A DNA stretch of 64,000 bases from a virus: positions 1 through 64,000 of the IMG/VR virus record IMGVR_UViG_3300021424_000026, one strand, 5' to 3'. Positions 17,101 to 25,505 of the stretch are shown here, one piece after another. A program made the translations under genes and the position numbers. Under the pieces are notes generated by a model. The model did no database searches. It saw only the letters and a list, made by a program, of their open reading frames with translations, and was not told the DNA's origin. The stretch's first letter is position 1. Every line of letters starts with the position of its first letter.

Positions 17101-19463
17101 CCTGTGATAAACTGTTCGGCAGATGCCGCATCACAAAGAATTGTTATTGTATTATCATAATGAAATAAACCTGAGTTTGCGGTTATGTCAGAGGCAACGT
17201 ATGTTCTAACTTGATTCCATCCCCCTGTCGAATTGAAATAGTTAGCCTTCATATTGAAGAGATTCAATCTCTCTGACAAAGTAAGGTCCATAGAACATAC
17301 TGGTCTGTTTGTTTGGTCTCCTACAGGCATCCATATTGTCGCGGGTGTTCTTTGTCCAACTATTCCCTGATTATTACCTGCAACGATTCTTTGAATATTT
17401 TGTTGCTGATAAGCCATGGCATTTTCTACTGTTTCGATTCTACATGCAATTCCTTGATCTTCTAAATTCAAATAGTTGGCTGAATAATATTTGAACCAAG
17501 GATCATCTTGACAATATTGTTCGTCAAATATATTTCCATAACTGACGGGATTTGGCGAATCAATCAGGAGCGTAAGTGACGTTGTCTTTAATGACTCTTG
17601 TATAAAGGCTGCAGCGCTTGCATTTTCCTCGGGTGATTCTTCTTTACAACTACATAACTCACAGTCAGGATAAATTATTGTAGGTAAAGAAATATTCTTG
17701 AATGGATTTCCAAGCGAATTGAATATATCTTTAAATGATGGCGGTTTTGGACAATTTATATTCACGAATGGGATAGCATCAATAATTTTACAGAGGACGA
17801 AAATGAATGTAGCAATTACTCCATATACAAATGTTATAAGAATTTTAAGTATAGGCCACAGGAATGCAACAATATGAACATTGACCAACAATGGGAATAA
17901 AAGAAGTAGGATAAATGAAAAAAAGAAGTTAAAAATAATGAATATAAGATCGAAATTCTTAACACCGTCGTTAGTTGGAAACCTATTGTTAGTTGAATCA
18001 CACGCAGAATCTAAAATTTCTTTGATACCAATAAACCTTCCTCTGTTTGCACCATTGTGGTAACCATCTATAAATTGAGATATAGTATAAACTTTATTGT
18101 ATCCAAATTGATAAAAAGTATCTTCGCAATTTATTGCTGATTGAGGACTTGAATAATCATTCCAATCTAATGAAAACGCATATGATTTTTGAAATTGGTT
18201 CCATTGTGTGTTGGCACTATAGTTTGGTGTGTATATTGGACTTTTAGGATCCGAGAAATCTGCGGGATCTATATTTGGAGATGTCCAACCATATTCTCTA
18301 ACATTCGGGACTAGATAATATGCCCTCTTTACTTGTTTTCCTAAATCAGGGTCTTGTTCCCATTTTACTTTAAATCTATATTTTCCTTTGGTTGGTATAC
18401 CTACATTTGGGTCTAAAGAGATTGTTTTTTCTCCAAATTCATTGGTCACAATATAGTCCAAATTCATTGGTAAATCGACTAAAAAAGTTCCATCTCCGTC
18501 TATCACTTTCGCACCTCCGTCAAACTCGTAAACTTCTAAACCTGGCCTACCATTGGAATCTTGTCCGACCGTCTGTCTGATACATAAGATCTCTCCTGGC
18601 CCTGATATTAAGTCACATAAATTACCCGCTTCAGTTGAAGGTCTACAGTTTTTTCTCAGTACTCTTCTGTCACTTGCAGAAATAACAGACCCCATGAATA
18701 CGGCAGTTGGTTGGATATCGATGTTGGCCTGTTCTCTCAAATCAAAATCAACTCTGTTGATTGCAATTTGGCAAACCTCGGGTTGTCCCCAAAGTGGAGA
18801 AACATCTATATTGGCTTGTAATGAAATAATCTGTGGTAATGATGCGAGGTTTGGCGATGACGCAAATTTATTTCCATTAAGTTGAGTTTCATTTGCAACT
18901 CCCATTCTTATGAGATCTTGTGGTGTCAAACTAAACTCACCTATATCGGAAAGATCACAATCCATGAACACAGTTTGATTACCCAACGGAACGCCCATAA
19001 TCATGTAATCCCCACTCTCGTTGGTTCTCACTGTGTATTTGTAATACTTGTCATAGACTTGTATTACTGTCGGATTTGTTAAAACATCATTTCTTGACGG
19101 GAAAGTACCAGTTGGAACGTGTGTCGAATAAGATTTTTCGTATGGTAAAAGATTGAATCTAAATCCATCTTCGTTTTTATCCCCTGTCGATTTATAAGGA
19201 TATAGAGAAGTTATAATATCGTTGTTTCTATCTTCTTCTTGTATTGGTACAAAAACAGCAACTTTTACGTTTGGTATGCCGTATCCACCGTTTGCAACTA
19301 CACGACCAACAACAACACCATAGTCCGCACAGTTTCTTGTGTAGATGTCCTCACTTTGTATCTTCATAGAGAGGATTTCTAAGAAATCGTACTCTTGATC
19401 TATGTTTACATTTAGGGTTTGGTCTTGTCCAATTTGAGTTTTAATTCTATACGAATTGGTCAT
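14172..19463 (-). CDS. Giant tail protein with carboxypeptidase-regulatory-like domain and hydrophobic helices
   Basis: 1763 residues. Residues ~50-175 (GRVVANGGYGIPNVKVAVF, then TNESGDYMIMGVPLGN) match the carboxypeptidase-regulatory-like beta-sandwich pattern. At about 500-565 there are two to three strongly hydrophobic segments (FIIFNFFFSFILLLLFPLLV, then ILITFVYGVIATFIFVLCKI). A Cys-rich patch follows (CELCSCKEE). The remaining ~1200 residues are not recognised. It sits directly after gp6/gp25-like wedge genes, so it is probably a baseplate or distal tail component. The hydrophobic block suggests membrane contact during infection. A TATTTATG box precedes it. Confidence 0.6.
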   Translation of the reverse strand: MTNSYRIKTQIGQDQTLNVNIDQEYDFLEILSMKIQSEDIYTRNCADYGVVVGRVVANGGYGIPNVKVAVFVPIQEEDRNNDIITSLYPYKSTGDKNEDGFRFNLLPYEKSYSTHVPTGTFPSRNDVLTNPTVIQVYDKYYKYTVRTNESGDYMIMGVPLGNQTVFMDCDLSDIGEFSLTPQDLIRMGVANETQLNGNKFASSPNLASLPQIISLQANIDVSPLWGQPEVCQIAINRVDFDLREQANIDIQPTAVFMGSVISASDRRVLRKNCRPSTEAGNLCDLISGPGEILCIRQTVGQDSNGRPGLEVYEFDGGAKVIDGDGTFLVDLPMNLDYIVTNEFGEKTISLDPNVGIPTKGKYRFKVKWEQDPDLGKQVKRAYYLVPNVREYGWTSPNIDPADFSDPKSPIYTPNYSANTQWNQFQKSYAFSLDWNDYSSPQSAINCEDTFYQFGYNKVYTISQFIDGYHNGANRGRFIGIKEILDSACDSTNNRFPTNDGVKNFDLIFIIFNFFFSFILLLLFPLLVNVHIVAFLWPILKILITFVYGVIATFIFVLCKIIDAIPFVNINCPKPPSFKDIFNSLGNPFKNISLPTIIYPDCELCSCKEESPEENASAAAFIQESLKTTSLTLLIDSPNPVSYGNIFDEQYCQDDPWFKYYSANYLNLEDQGIACRIETVENAMAYQQQNIQRIVAGNNQGIVGQRTPATIWMPVGDQTNRPVCSMDLTLSERLNLFNMKANYFNSTGGWNQVRTYVASDITANSGLFHYDNTITILCDAASAEQFITGRMMTFQNPFNSLDPNTSQAETNFSGFSSSTGYAKNLRAVTVNYANPDFPDQSLSQQYIVNQSADTIQNCWVGSIITVEDGEKWFYTDCDGVYHSGDTPTTGSICVNDLFPYEGVNITTATCSNPKYLMYTKAKSDCEYFQVITAMTYQNFASLNPPTFSGQKSLNERYIGGTMYLWEEHHRRTGFLGLGSGAKTWLPNTATRPFFAIPDNKEIVVVILQRGVDPNSTRQTTTVDISRICGQNYGSVLVTSKYKLNIPIQPGLVLPRHDQYQSNEDNPIFFDSYIFDTGNNYSGYTTNMHTNYSSLDSTKVGYNGFQVSPQNTYSILTPTHININTGSGGGYVKSNTSVNIFGMSSYPIVIRQPNYLSDAFAWDPWYRIFGSYYSNQPWSQGKKMNGYWNDEYVEGGSYFFSSVGGSLEEGLASIRYDRFVYFSPAYSTATTLDVQARTQKIVMRTDRLPTSTSRSGYLNNTYLLHQNTNFAFYFITDEGLVESYDAEGSSFLINDAAEELSQYEDQFASTFSCQGLVPLKCYSGDSETFGIYPKTDKCYKKTVIKGGCYVFVSKVILSLPNDFKQLAEFKARTRVNFAACRGVFGHTFLNNWVNGVLYHFPFRNLRFFKSPKDPVDPNGPYNEYCNDVVLLHNQTNNFYYRSSPFNGTTFVGKQRTGSRGRNDKEILFPTTIMDMGPRDAFTQEVTLNADFFGYNMNKVPTTSFNNPQDILTLFILSRQVNSSWLANIIGLGDGSVNSFFSRTKSKIDGDYAQMISINSEIGVQEFNFEAYTAQSGSNVNNPFYIGQDRSKEPVMGIFFSSETQTRDLISPRRLIRNDNVNYNNAVYDYLGSNSQLIPYYSWTTKDSNAIFGTEKNEWKTNTIQKSYYQRFNRTDINSNYFMGENPKADFMRGYIYNRSNILFQPNTLNEAYQFEGDKNTSDSPSYDPVNLNTYFTVGLPYHFYFGLGVGKSSMNRFIKKYVTTE

Positions 19464-19477
19464 TAATTGACTTTTTT

Positions 19478-19485
19478 CATAAATA
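19478..19485 (-). promoter_or_regulatory. TATTTATG box before the 1763-residue gene
   Basis: TATTTATG in sense orientation, 14 nt before the ATG at 19463, in a 90 nt gap that otherwise shows no clear signal. Confidence 0.5.
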
Positions 19486-19553
19486 GTTTAACACCCATTT
19501 TCTAAGGAAAGGGCGTACAATCTAATAATAGTTGACTCGGGGTGATAATAAAC

Positions 19554-21392
19554 TTAAGAGAACTGAACGTTTTGGAAGTTCTTGACTTTGACCCTGATAT
19601 CTTTGTTTGGATATCTTATCTGATAAACTTGGTTCGGTTGAGCAAAGATGGTGTCATCAACAGGTCTAATTTGTTTTGTTACATCATTTGAATATGCCAT
19701 CGATGTTTGGAACCCTGAATATTGTCCACCTACTTCGTTAAACACGTCTATTGCGGTCACGGTAATTACTCCGTTCTCGTCTTGTATAAGACTATTGAGC
19801 TGAGATATGTAAATGTTCTGACCCAAATTTCTAATTTGAGGATCCAAGAAAGTTGACACTTTGTTGATGATATTTGTGATGACTTGTCCTTGGTTTTGTG
19901 TTGAATCAAGTACTACAGATATATCCAAACTCAAATCAATAACCTCAGCAGTCTCGATTGCTATGTAGTCATTCATCATACGATAATTTGACAAGTAATT
20001 AGCCAAATTTTGTTTCAGAGTGTTCGAGACAATGGATGTCAACTTACCTGTGGTGTCATAAGAAAGTATTTGAACATTAATCTTATTGTTATTCTCAGTG
20101 ATCGCAACTTTAGCAGGGGCTCCGAACTGAGAGGGCATTTTTCTTATTAAAGCTTCGTAATCGTTAACGCTGACTGCTCTATTTTGTGAAGAAAAGTTGA
20201 AAGCAACATAATTTCTTGTTTCTTCGACTGTGGGTTGTCCAGCACCACCAATCGCGGCAGTTACGTTATTACATCTTAGTGAACTTGTAACTTGTTGATT
20301 TATGTTATCGGAGGGACCATTAACAAAAAAACTTATTGTTCCGATTTGATTAATAACATTTGTTCCCAAGTTTGTTGATAAACCACCACCTGTCCTGTAT
20401 TGAACAAATAGAGTAGTGTTAGCTCTCAAAGCGGAACCCAATGACATATTGTTTTGGTAAAGTTGTAAATTCAATGGTACTCCCAAAGTTGTAAATTGAT
20501 TCAATGCATCTTGTGAAGTATTAGTTCCACCACCGAATGTCATTTTCAAGAAACCCTCGGGTGTATATTCAGTTATAAATCGATTTTGGGTTTGAATATA
20601 TTTTCCAACTTTGATACCTGGTTGATCCGAAACTTTTGTTGGATCTTCTATGAATATTCTGTCCTCAGCTAATGCGTCCACCTCAAAGCTTTTATTTTCA
20701 AAACCTAAAAATTCGTTGACCGTTGGAACTGTTGTGTAACTTGTACCATCTTTTAGAAGAACACTTGTCACTCCAAGCACGTTTTTTTCGGGTAAAAATA
20801 TTTCCAAGAATGGTCTTACATCTGCAGGACCAATAACTCTTTTGAATACTTTGGTAATTCCATTGACGACAACTTCTCTCTTTGTAATTGTGTAGTTTAT
20901 AATTCTATTACTCGAGTCGAAGTTTGGAATTTTCAATCTGTTCGGAAATCCTTGAGAGTTGTATGGTGAAGCAAAGTCAATGTCTTCAACATTTTCAAAT
21001 ACTTGTCCAGCACCTACAACTTGAGATCCTCTTCTTAATTGGCCTAAGTATCTTTCATCCTCCTTGTCACCAAATGCCGGTACTGTGATTGAAAAATCAA
21101 CAAGAGCAACAGAGGGTCTTTGTCCCGGTATTTTTAGTCCATAAGTTCTGGCAATATTATAAATTGAAGACCTCTGTTGTGCGTATTGTAATACGGTCTC
21201 TTGTATACTTCTATCTATGTGATAGTGTAAGTTGTCGGCTACCGCGGCGTTCAAATCCAAGAATACAGAAAACACAGAGGCATCATTAAAGTTCTGTATA
21301 AGTTCAGGATAATACGTTCTTACATATTGTATTAGTTCTTCTCTTATACCTTCAAAGTCCCTTGTTGTATATGGTATTCTACGATTAGCCAT
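19554..21392 (-). CDS. 6: Baseplate wedge protein, gp6 / baseplate J-like
   Basis: 612 residues, close to T4 gp6. The N-terminus (MANRRIPYTTRDFEGIREEL, then DASVFSVFLDLNAAVADNLH) has the typical gp6/J-like opening: a helix followed by a phrase about independent wedge subunits. Further on, VEETRNYVAFNFSSQNRAVS and VNDYEALIRKMP match the conserved RAVxxxDY region of baseplate J-type proteins. It forms the iris-like wedge ring around the hub. It lies 5 bp after the gp25-like gene, the usual gp25-gp6 order. Confidence 0.85.
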   Translation of the reverse strand: MANRRIPYTTRDFEGIREELIQYVRTYYPELIQNFNDASVFSVFLDLNAAVADNLHYHIDRSIQETVLQYAQQRSSIYNIARTYGLKIPGQRPSVALVDFSITVPAFGDKEDERYLGQLRRGSQVVGAGQVFENVEDIDFASPYNSQGFPNRLKIPNFDSSNRIINYTITKREVVVNGITKVFKRVIGPADVRPFLEIFLPEKNVLGVTSVLLKDGTSYTTVPTVNEFLGFENKSFEVDALAEDRIFIEDPTKVSDQPGIKVGKYIQTQNRFITEYTPEGFLKMTFGGGTNTSQDALNQFTTLGVPLNLQLYQNNMSLGSALRANTTLFVQYRTGGGLSTNLGTNVINQIGTISFFVNGPSDNINQQVTSSLRCNNVTAAIGGAGQPTVEETRNYVAFNFSSQNRAVSVNDYEALIRKMPSQFGAPAKVAITENNNKINVQILSYDTTGKLTSIVSNTLKQNLANYLSNYRMMNDYIAIETAEVIDLSLDISVVLDSTQNQGQVITNIINKVSTFLDPQIRNLGQNIYISQLNSLIQDENGVITVTAIDVFNEVGGQYSGFQTSMAYSNDVTKQIRPVDDTIFAQPNQVYQIRYPNKDIRVKVKNFQNVQFS

Positions 21393-21397
21393 TTATT

Positions 21398-21859
21398 TTA
21401 AATATTGATTATTACGAAATCACTGGTCGCGAATGTCGAGTCTTGCACTGAGAAATCTATTTTCACTTTAGCAGTGTATTCAGCTGTACCCTTTCCTGGA
21501 TATCTATAAATTTGGGATGTTTGTGTGTCGGTACCTACTTGAAATTCTGATTCTTCTTTGGGGTCCAACGGTTCAATAGTTATTTTATTTAGAATTAAAT
21601 TTGGAATATATTTTTCAACGTTTGCTCTTATGTCTGATTCAATTGCGTCGAAGGTCAAACCGTCCATAGGTTCGAAGATATATTCATACAATCTTGTCCC
21701 AAAGTCTGGTAAATAATATCTCGCACCTTTCCTTGTGAGTAAAAGATTAATAAGGTCAGCTCGGATTTCTTGGTTAACCGTATTTGTCAGAGCCAAGTAA
21801 TCACCTCGCAAAGAATCTCGAAAAGGAAAATTTATACCATATGTAGTACCGTCTCCCAT
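21398..21859 (-). CDS. 25: Baseplate wedge protein, gp25-like
   Basis: 153 residues. Contains the conserved gp25/GpW core: ADLINLLLTRKGARYYLPDF, then GTRLYEYIFEPMD, then IESDIRANVEKYIPNL. gp25 joins the sheath-proximal wedge to gp6 and gp53. The family was once called lysozyme-like, but no catalytic role is expected. A TATTTATG box lies just upstream, and gp6 follows directly. Confidence 0.9.
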   Translation of the reverse strand: MGDGTTYGINFPFRDSLRGDYLALTNTVNQEIRADLINLLLTRKGARYYLPDFGTRLYEYIFEPMDGLTFDAIESDIRANVEKYIPNLILNKITIEPLDPKEESEFQVGTDTQTSQIYRYPGKGTAEYTAKVKIDFSVQDSTFATSDFVIINI

Positions 21860-21864
21860 ATAGT

Positions 21865-21872
21865 CATAAATA
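21865..21872 (-). promoter_or_regulatory. 25: TATTTATG box before gp25-like gene
   Basis: TATTTATG (within TATATTTATG) in sense orientation, 5 nt before the ATG at 21859. It separates baseplate genes from the upstream nrdJ-DUF5522 pair. A transcript from it would have almost no leader. Confidence 0.5.
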
Positions 21873-21880
21873 TACTTGGA

Positions 21881-22078
21881 TTATTTTTCAATTAAAGTAA
21901 TAGACCCTCTTTCGTATTTAGGTTCATATGGACAATGTCTACATACTGATCCACAACAAACCCCCCTTTTGATGTGCCAATATTCAGTATAAACCTTTCT
22001 TGTACCTTCCATATAAAAATCAGAGGGGAGAAGTTCGTTCTTCTCCCCGTCATGATTTTTCTTTATTTCGTCTGTCAT
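21881..22078 (-). CDS. DUF5522-like small Cys/His protein
   Basis: 65 residues. The core YTEYWHIKRGVCCGSVCRHC, followed by PYEP, matches the DUF5522 pattern (HxxRGxCCGxxCRHCPY). Four Cys and one His (CC-x3-C-x-H-C, residues 41-49) look like a metal site. The family is widespread in Bacteroidota and of unknown function. Its ATG overlaps the nrdJ stop, so it is translationally coupled to the ribonucleotide reductase. A redox or metal-handling accessory role is inference. Confidence 0.75.
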   Translation of the reverse strand: MTDEIKKNHDGEKNELLPSDFYMEGTRKVYTEYWHIKRGVCCGSVCRHCPYEPKYERGSITLIEK

Positions 22079-23940
22079 TATGCCATTACAATTTCACAGG
22101 CACCTCCCGCACAAGCTACTTCGCCTGAGAGATCAGTATTATCGTCAACTTCAATAATTTTTGAAAGATCAATGTCTTTGAGTGGTTTTAATAACTCTTC
22201 GTATTTTTCTTTTGTACAATCTTCAAATGGAGCTTGGATATATGTTCCACCGTCGTATGGTAAAACTGAAAGTCCATTGTAGTGATCTCGGTTTTCCCAC
22301 ATCCACTCCCCAACAGCCGGCCACTCGTGTTCTCTGATTGAGATTGTTGCCGATACATTGTGTGTGTTACTTCCTGTTCTGTGACCTCCTTTTACCCACT
22401 CAAGGTGTACCTTTTTTACTCTTTCCAATAATTGAATTGGTGATTCGTTTCTGATTATTGCTCCATCGGGGGATTTTTGTGGTATGCCAATGACCGCTGT
22501 GTCGTGTGGTCTGAAATATTCGTCCTCGATAAGTTCAGGATGATTATTCTTTAGGTAAGAATATATTGCTTCGTTTTTGCCTACTCTCACTCTACGGATG
22601 TAGTGATCATTGTGCCAAGCGTGAATACCTGAAGATGTACCAAGTGTAAGTGATGTTGTACCCGCGGGTTTTACAGTTGTACATCTAGCCGCTTTGTTGA
22701 TACCTATTAGGTCTGCAACTCTTTCGTTTTCTTCTTTGACAACTTTAGCCGCAGATTTCATATTAAGTCCAATGACCGCACCTGATCCAATACCTGTCAT
22801 AGAGATTCCAACAAGAGCGTCTTTTTCTGTTGTTCTTTTCCATATTGGTCTAAGATAATGAAAATTAGTATATCCTGCCTGTAATGTACCAATAAATGAT
22901 GCTGCTTTAACTCTTGATTCGTAGTCCTCTTGTGATACGACATTTGATACGTTCACCTCTGTAAGATTACAAAATTGGAATGGGCGAAGTGCAATTTCAC
23001 AACAAGGATTTGTTCCCCAATCTTTATCATTACTCAAGTAAATACCGGGTTCACCAGCTCCGCTTACTTCGATTCTCTTCCATAAATCCATGAAATATTC
23101 TTTATCAATCTTATGTCTCATAAGAGTTACAGAGTTGTTAGCTCTTCCTCTTTGTGGATTTGTTTCCCACCATGATCCACTCTTAGATCCAATCATCTCA
23201 TCGTCCGATGCAGAGAATAAAGAGATAAGTGCCGCTCTTCTGATACCACCAGCAAGAACTGCGTCAGCTATGTGACATACCATATCGTGAACTTCGATCG
23301 GTCTTAGTTTTTCTCCATCTTCTTTTGAATCTAAGATACCTTCAAGTTTGATAAGACACTCTTTCAATGGTTGAGGACCAGGAGCTTTACCTCCTGATGT
23401 GACAAGACGGGCACCTTTCGGTCTTATGTCAGAAAAATCAAATTCAATCTTTGAACCACCGAAGAAATAAGACTTGACTAAAACCTTAACGGCATCTGCC
23501 CAACCTTCAATAGAATCAGCTACCAACCATCTTCTTCCTCTATCTTTGTTTGGTTTTCTAATTTCTGGTATTTGTTCTACGTGATGTTTTTGAACTGAGT
23601 AACCAACACCTGTTCCACCTAATAAAAGGAACATGATTTCTGAGAATACTCTCCAATCATCAACTGGAACAAATGCACAGTTGTAAATTCTGTTGGGTGA
23701 TATCTCAATTGGTTTCCCTGCAAATTGCATTGATCTCATAGATGGGAGAACTTGTTTCTTGTAAACGTACATGTAGTTCTCACGAATTTCTTTTTCTAAT
23801 TTGGGATACATCTTAATATGCATCTGCATGTTTCTTGTTACGAGCTCTTGCCAAGTCTCTCTTCTCTTCAACTCAGGGATATACTTAGCGTATTTCATGT
23901 ACACTGTGATGTCTGAGAGAATTCGGTTTGAAATGTCCAT
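22078..23940 (-). CDS. nrdJ: Class II (B12-dependent) ribonucleotide reductase, RTPR/NrdJ type
   Basis: 620 residues, somewhat short of the ~740 of the Lactobacillus monomeric enzyme. It reduces ribonucleotides to deoxyribonucleotides with adenosylcobalamin, independently of oxygen. Visible features: Cys88 in NRIYNCAFVPVDD, the NPC-x-E motif near residue 314 (DWGTNPCCEIALRPF) followed by FCNLTEV, and GISMTGIGSG. The C-terminal redox pair CAGGAC (Cys-x4-Cys) is within the last 11 residues. So both active-site cysteines, the thiyl-radical Cys, the Glu and the C-terminal shuttle are present. No ATP-cone is evident at the N-terminus and no intron or inserted endonuclease interrupts it. The host must supply cobalamin. 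Confidence 0.92.
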   Translation of the reverse strand: MDISNRILSDITVYMKYAKYIPELKRRETWQELVTRNMQMHIKMYPKLEKEIRENYMYVYKKQVLPSMRSMQFAGKPIEISPNRIYNCAFVPVDDWRVFSEIMFLLLGGTGVGYSVQKHHVEQIPEIRKPNKDRGRRWLVADSIEGWADAVKVLVKSYFFGGSKIEFDFSDIRPKGARLVTSGGKAPGPQPLKECLIKLEGILDSKEDGEKLRPIEVHDMVCHIADAVLAGGIRRAALISLFSASDDEMIGSKSGSWWETNPQRGRANNSVTLMRHKIDKEYFMDLWKRIEVSGAGEPGIYLSNDKDWGTNPCCEIALRPFQFCNLTEVNVSNVVSQEDYESRVKAASFIGTLQAGYTNFHYLRPIWKRTTEKDALVGISMTGIGSGAVIGLNMKSAAKVVKEENERVADLIGINKAARCTTVKPAGTTSLTLGTSSGIHAWHNDHYIRRVRVGKNEAIYSYLKNNHPELIEDEYFRPHDTAVIGIPQKSPDGAIIRNESPIQLLERVKKVHLEWVKGGHRTGSNTHNVSATISIREHEWPAVGEWMWENRDHYNGLSVLPYDGGTYIQAPFEDCTKEKYEELLKPLKDIDLSKIIEVDDNTDLSGEVACAGGACEIVMA

Positions 23941-23955
23941 TTTTTTGTGAATTTT

Positions 23956-23963
23956 TATAAATA
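23956..23963 (-). promoter_or_regulatory. nrdJ: TATTTATA box before nrdJ
   Basis: TATTTATA in sense orientation, 15 nt before the ATG at 23940. A second related string (TATATTTATC) lies further upstream near 23995-24004. Confidence 0.55.
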
Positions 23964-24035
23964 CTAATTTATGAAAAAATCGAGGATTTTAAATGATAAA
24001 TATAGGTCCATCATCTAATCTACCCGATTTTGAAT

Positions 24036-24080
24036 AAAAAAATCTCCGTTTTTTTTAGTTTTTTTTTCAAACGAAGAGAT
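24036..24080 (-). terminator. Probable terminator after the replicative helicase gene
   Basis: On the minus strand ATCTC-tt-CGTTT pairs with AAACG-GAGAT across an A-rich loop, followed by a run of T (plus-strand A at 24036-24042). It begins 3 bp after the helicase stop. The stem has a 2-nt bulge and a long loop, so strength is uncertain. Confidence 0.55.
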
Positions 24081-24082
24081 AT

Positions 24083-25465
24083 TTAATTTATTTTTTTTTG
24101 TTCTTCTCTTTGCTTTCTTTTATCGAGAAGTTCTTTGACTCGATCCGATTTTTTTTGTTCTTGTTGTTCTTCAAATCCTAAAAAGGTTACAGAAGTATCG
24201 GTGTCAATTTCCAAAAGTTCGTTGTTAAACTTACAGTTTTCAAAAACGACACCATCTTTACCAATACGAGACTTAGTAATCGCAATCGTAGCTAAATTTA
24301 ACTCTTTCTGTTGAAGAGTTTTAGCTACAGAAATGATTACGTGTCCGACTTGAGCTTTTTTAATTGATCCACCCATTTGATCGGTTGTTACAACTTCAGA
24401 TGAAATTGAACTTCTATTACCTTGTGTTGCAGTCCAACCGACTAATCCAAGTTCGTGACACATGGCTTCAAAATGTCTCATGACTGATCCTTCGCTTTTC
24501 CACTCATCACCCAAAACTTTTTCGGGCATTACACAATCTATGTAATCCAATACAACCAAATCTACTTTATTACCATCAGCTATCATTTTACGGATTTGAT
24601 TTTTTATTTGTAACATTGTAAGTGAATCAGATGGAAGTTTTTTTAGAATCAATTTGTTTTTCATTGAGTTTTGAATTTCATCTATCTTCTCAAATACTTT
24701 TTCTTTGTGTAACACAAGTTTATCAGGCTCTATACCTGTCCATATTGTAAAATGTTTTCTTTGTATAATTTTTGGATTGTCCTCAAAGAATACTTGAACA
24801 ACATTGAAACCCATGTTAAATGCTGTGTTAGCTATTTTTGTCAGGATAGTTGTTTTACCGACACCGGTAGGCGCAAGTATCACACCAATCTCACCTTTTG
24901 CTAGTCCACCCTTAAGAAGATTGTCAATACCTCTAATTCCCATCGGTACTGGTGATCTGAAATCCTCATCTAAAACCACATCTAAATTAGCAAAAACATC
25001 TCCAGTACCCAATTCACGTTCTCCAACTTGGATAGCATCTCTAACTAGTTCTTCAACTTTGTCATAGGATTCGAAATCACCTTCATCGATTATTTTCTGA
25101 GCTTGTTTCATTGCTTTCTGTAACTCCTGTTGTTTACAGAACTTCAAAGCTTTTTCTTGTACAAAAATGCTACCGTCAAAAGGGGCGTCTTTTACTTGTT
25201 TGATTGTATCCAAAATTATTTTCAGGACCATCTCAGTCGAGATTTCAGATTTAGCAATCTGTTCCAAGGTTTCGAAGGTTGGGGTGGATTGGTATTTCGT
25301 GTAATACTCCTTTACCATCGCAACAATCATTTTAAAGTATTTGTTGTCGAAATAAGAAGTTTCCAAGACATTTACTATCGTCTGTGAAAACTCCTTGTCT
25401 TCTATAATCTGATTGATTAATTGAACCTGAAATGTATTACCTAAATAATCGAAATTTTTTTGCAT
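24083..25465 (-). CDS. 41: Replicative DNA helicase, DnaB/gp41-like
   Basis: 460 residues, near T4 gp41 length. An N-terminal helical domain (~1-160) precedes a RecA-fold motor. Walker A is APTGVGKTT (residues 198-206) and Walker B is LVVLDYIDC (near 305). The later TQGNRSSISSEVV resembles the DnaB-family hexamer motif region. It unwinds DNA 5'-3' ahead of the fork and normally works with a primase and the gp43-type polymerase. No primase was found in the window. It lies with ssb, recA-like and 5' nuclease genes. Confidence 0.88.
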   Translation of the reverse strand: MQKNFDYLGNTFQVQLINQIIEDKEFSQTIVNVLETSYFDNKYFKMIVAMVKEYYTKYQSTPTFETLEQIAKSEISTEMVLKIILDTIKQVKDAPFDGSIFVQEKALKFCKQQELQKAMKQAQKIIDEGDFESYDKVEELVRDAIQVGERELGTGDVFANLDVVLDEDFRSPVPMGIRGIDNLLKGGLAKGEIGVILAPTGVGKTTILTKIANTAFNMGFNVVQVFFEDNPKIIQRKHFTIWTGIEPDKLVLHKEKVFEKIDEIQNSMKNKLILKKLPSDSLTMLQIKNQIRKMIADGNKVDLVVLDYIDCVMPEKVLGDEWKSEGSVMRHFEAMCHELGLVGWTATQGNRSSISSEVVTTDQMGGSIKKAQVGHVIISVAKTLQQKELNLATIAITKSRIGKDGVVFENCKFNNELLEIDTDTSVTFLGFEEQQEQKKSDRVKELLDKRKQREEQKKIN

Positions 25466-25493
25466 ATATGTATGTCCCCACTACCCTTGAATT

Positions 25494-25501
25494 TATAAAT
25501 A
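25494..25501 (-). promoter_or_regulatory. 41: TATTTATA box before the helicase gene
   Basis: TATTTATA in sense orientation in the 40 nt gap before the helicase ATG (25465), 28 nt upstream of it. Confidence 0.5.
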
Positions 25502-25505
25502 CCTC

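Noticed and set aside
22078-23940. Intron or homing endonuclease in nrdJ
   Set aside because: The frame is uninterrupted and all family motifs are in order; the same holds for DNA polymerase.
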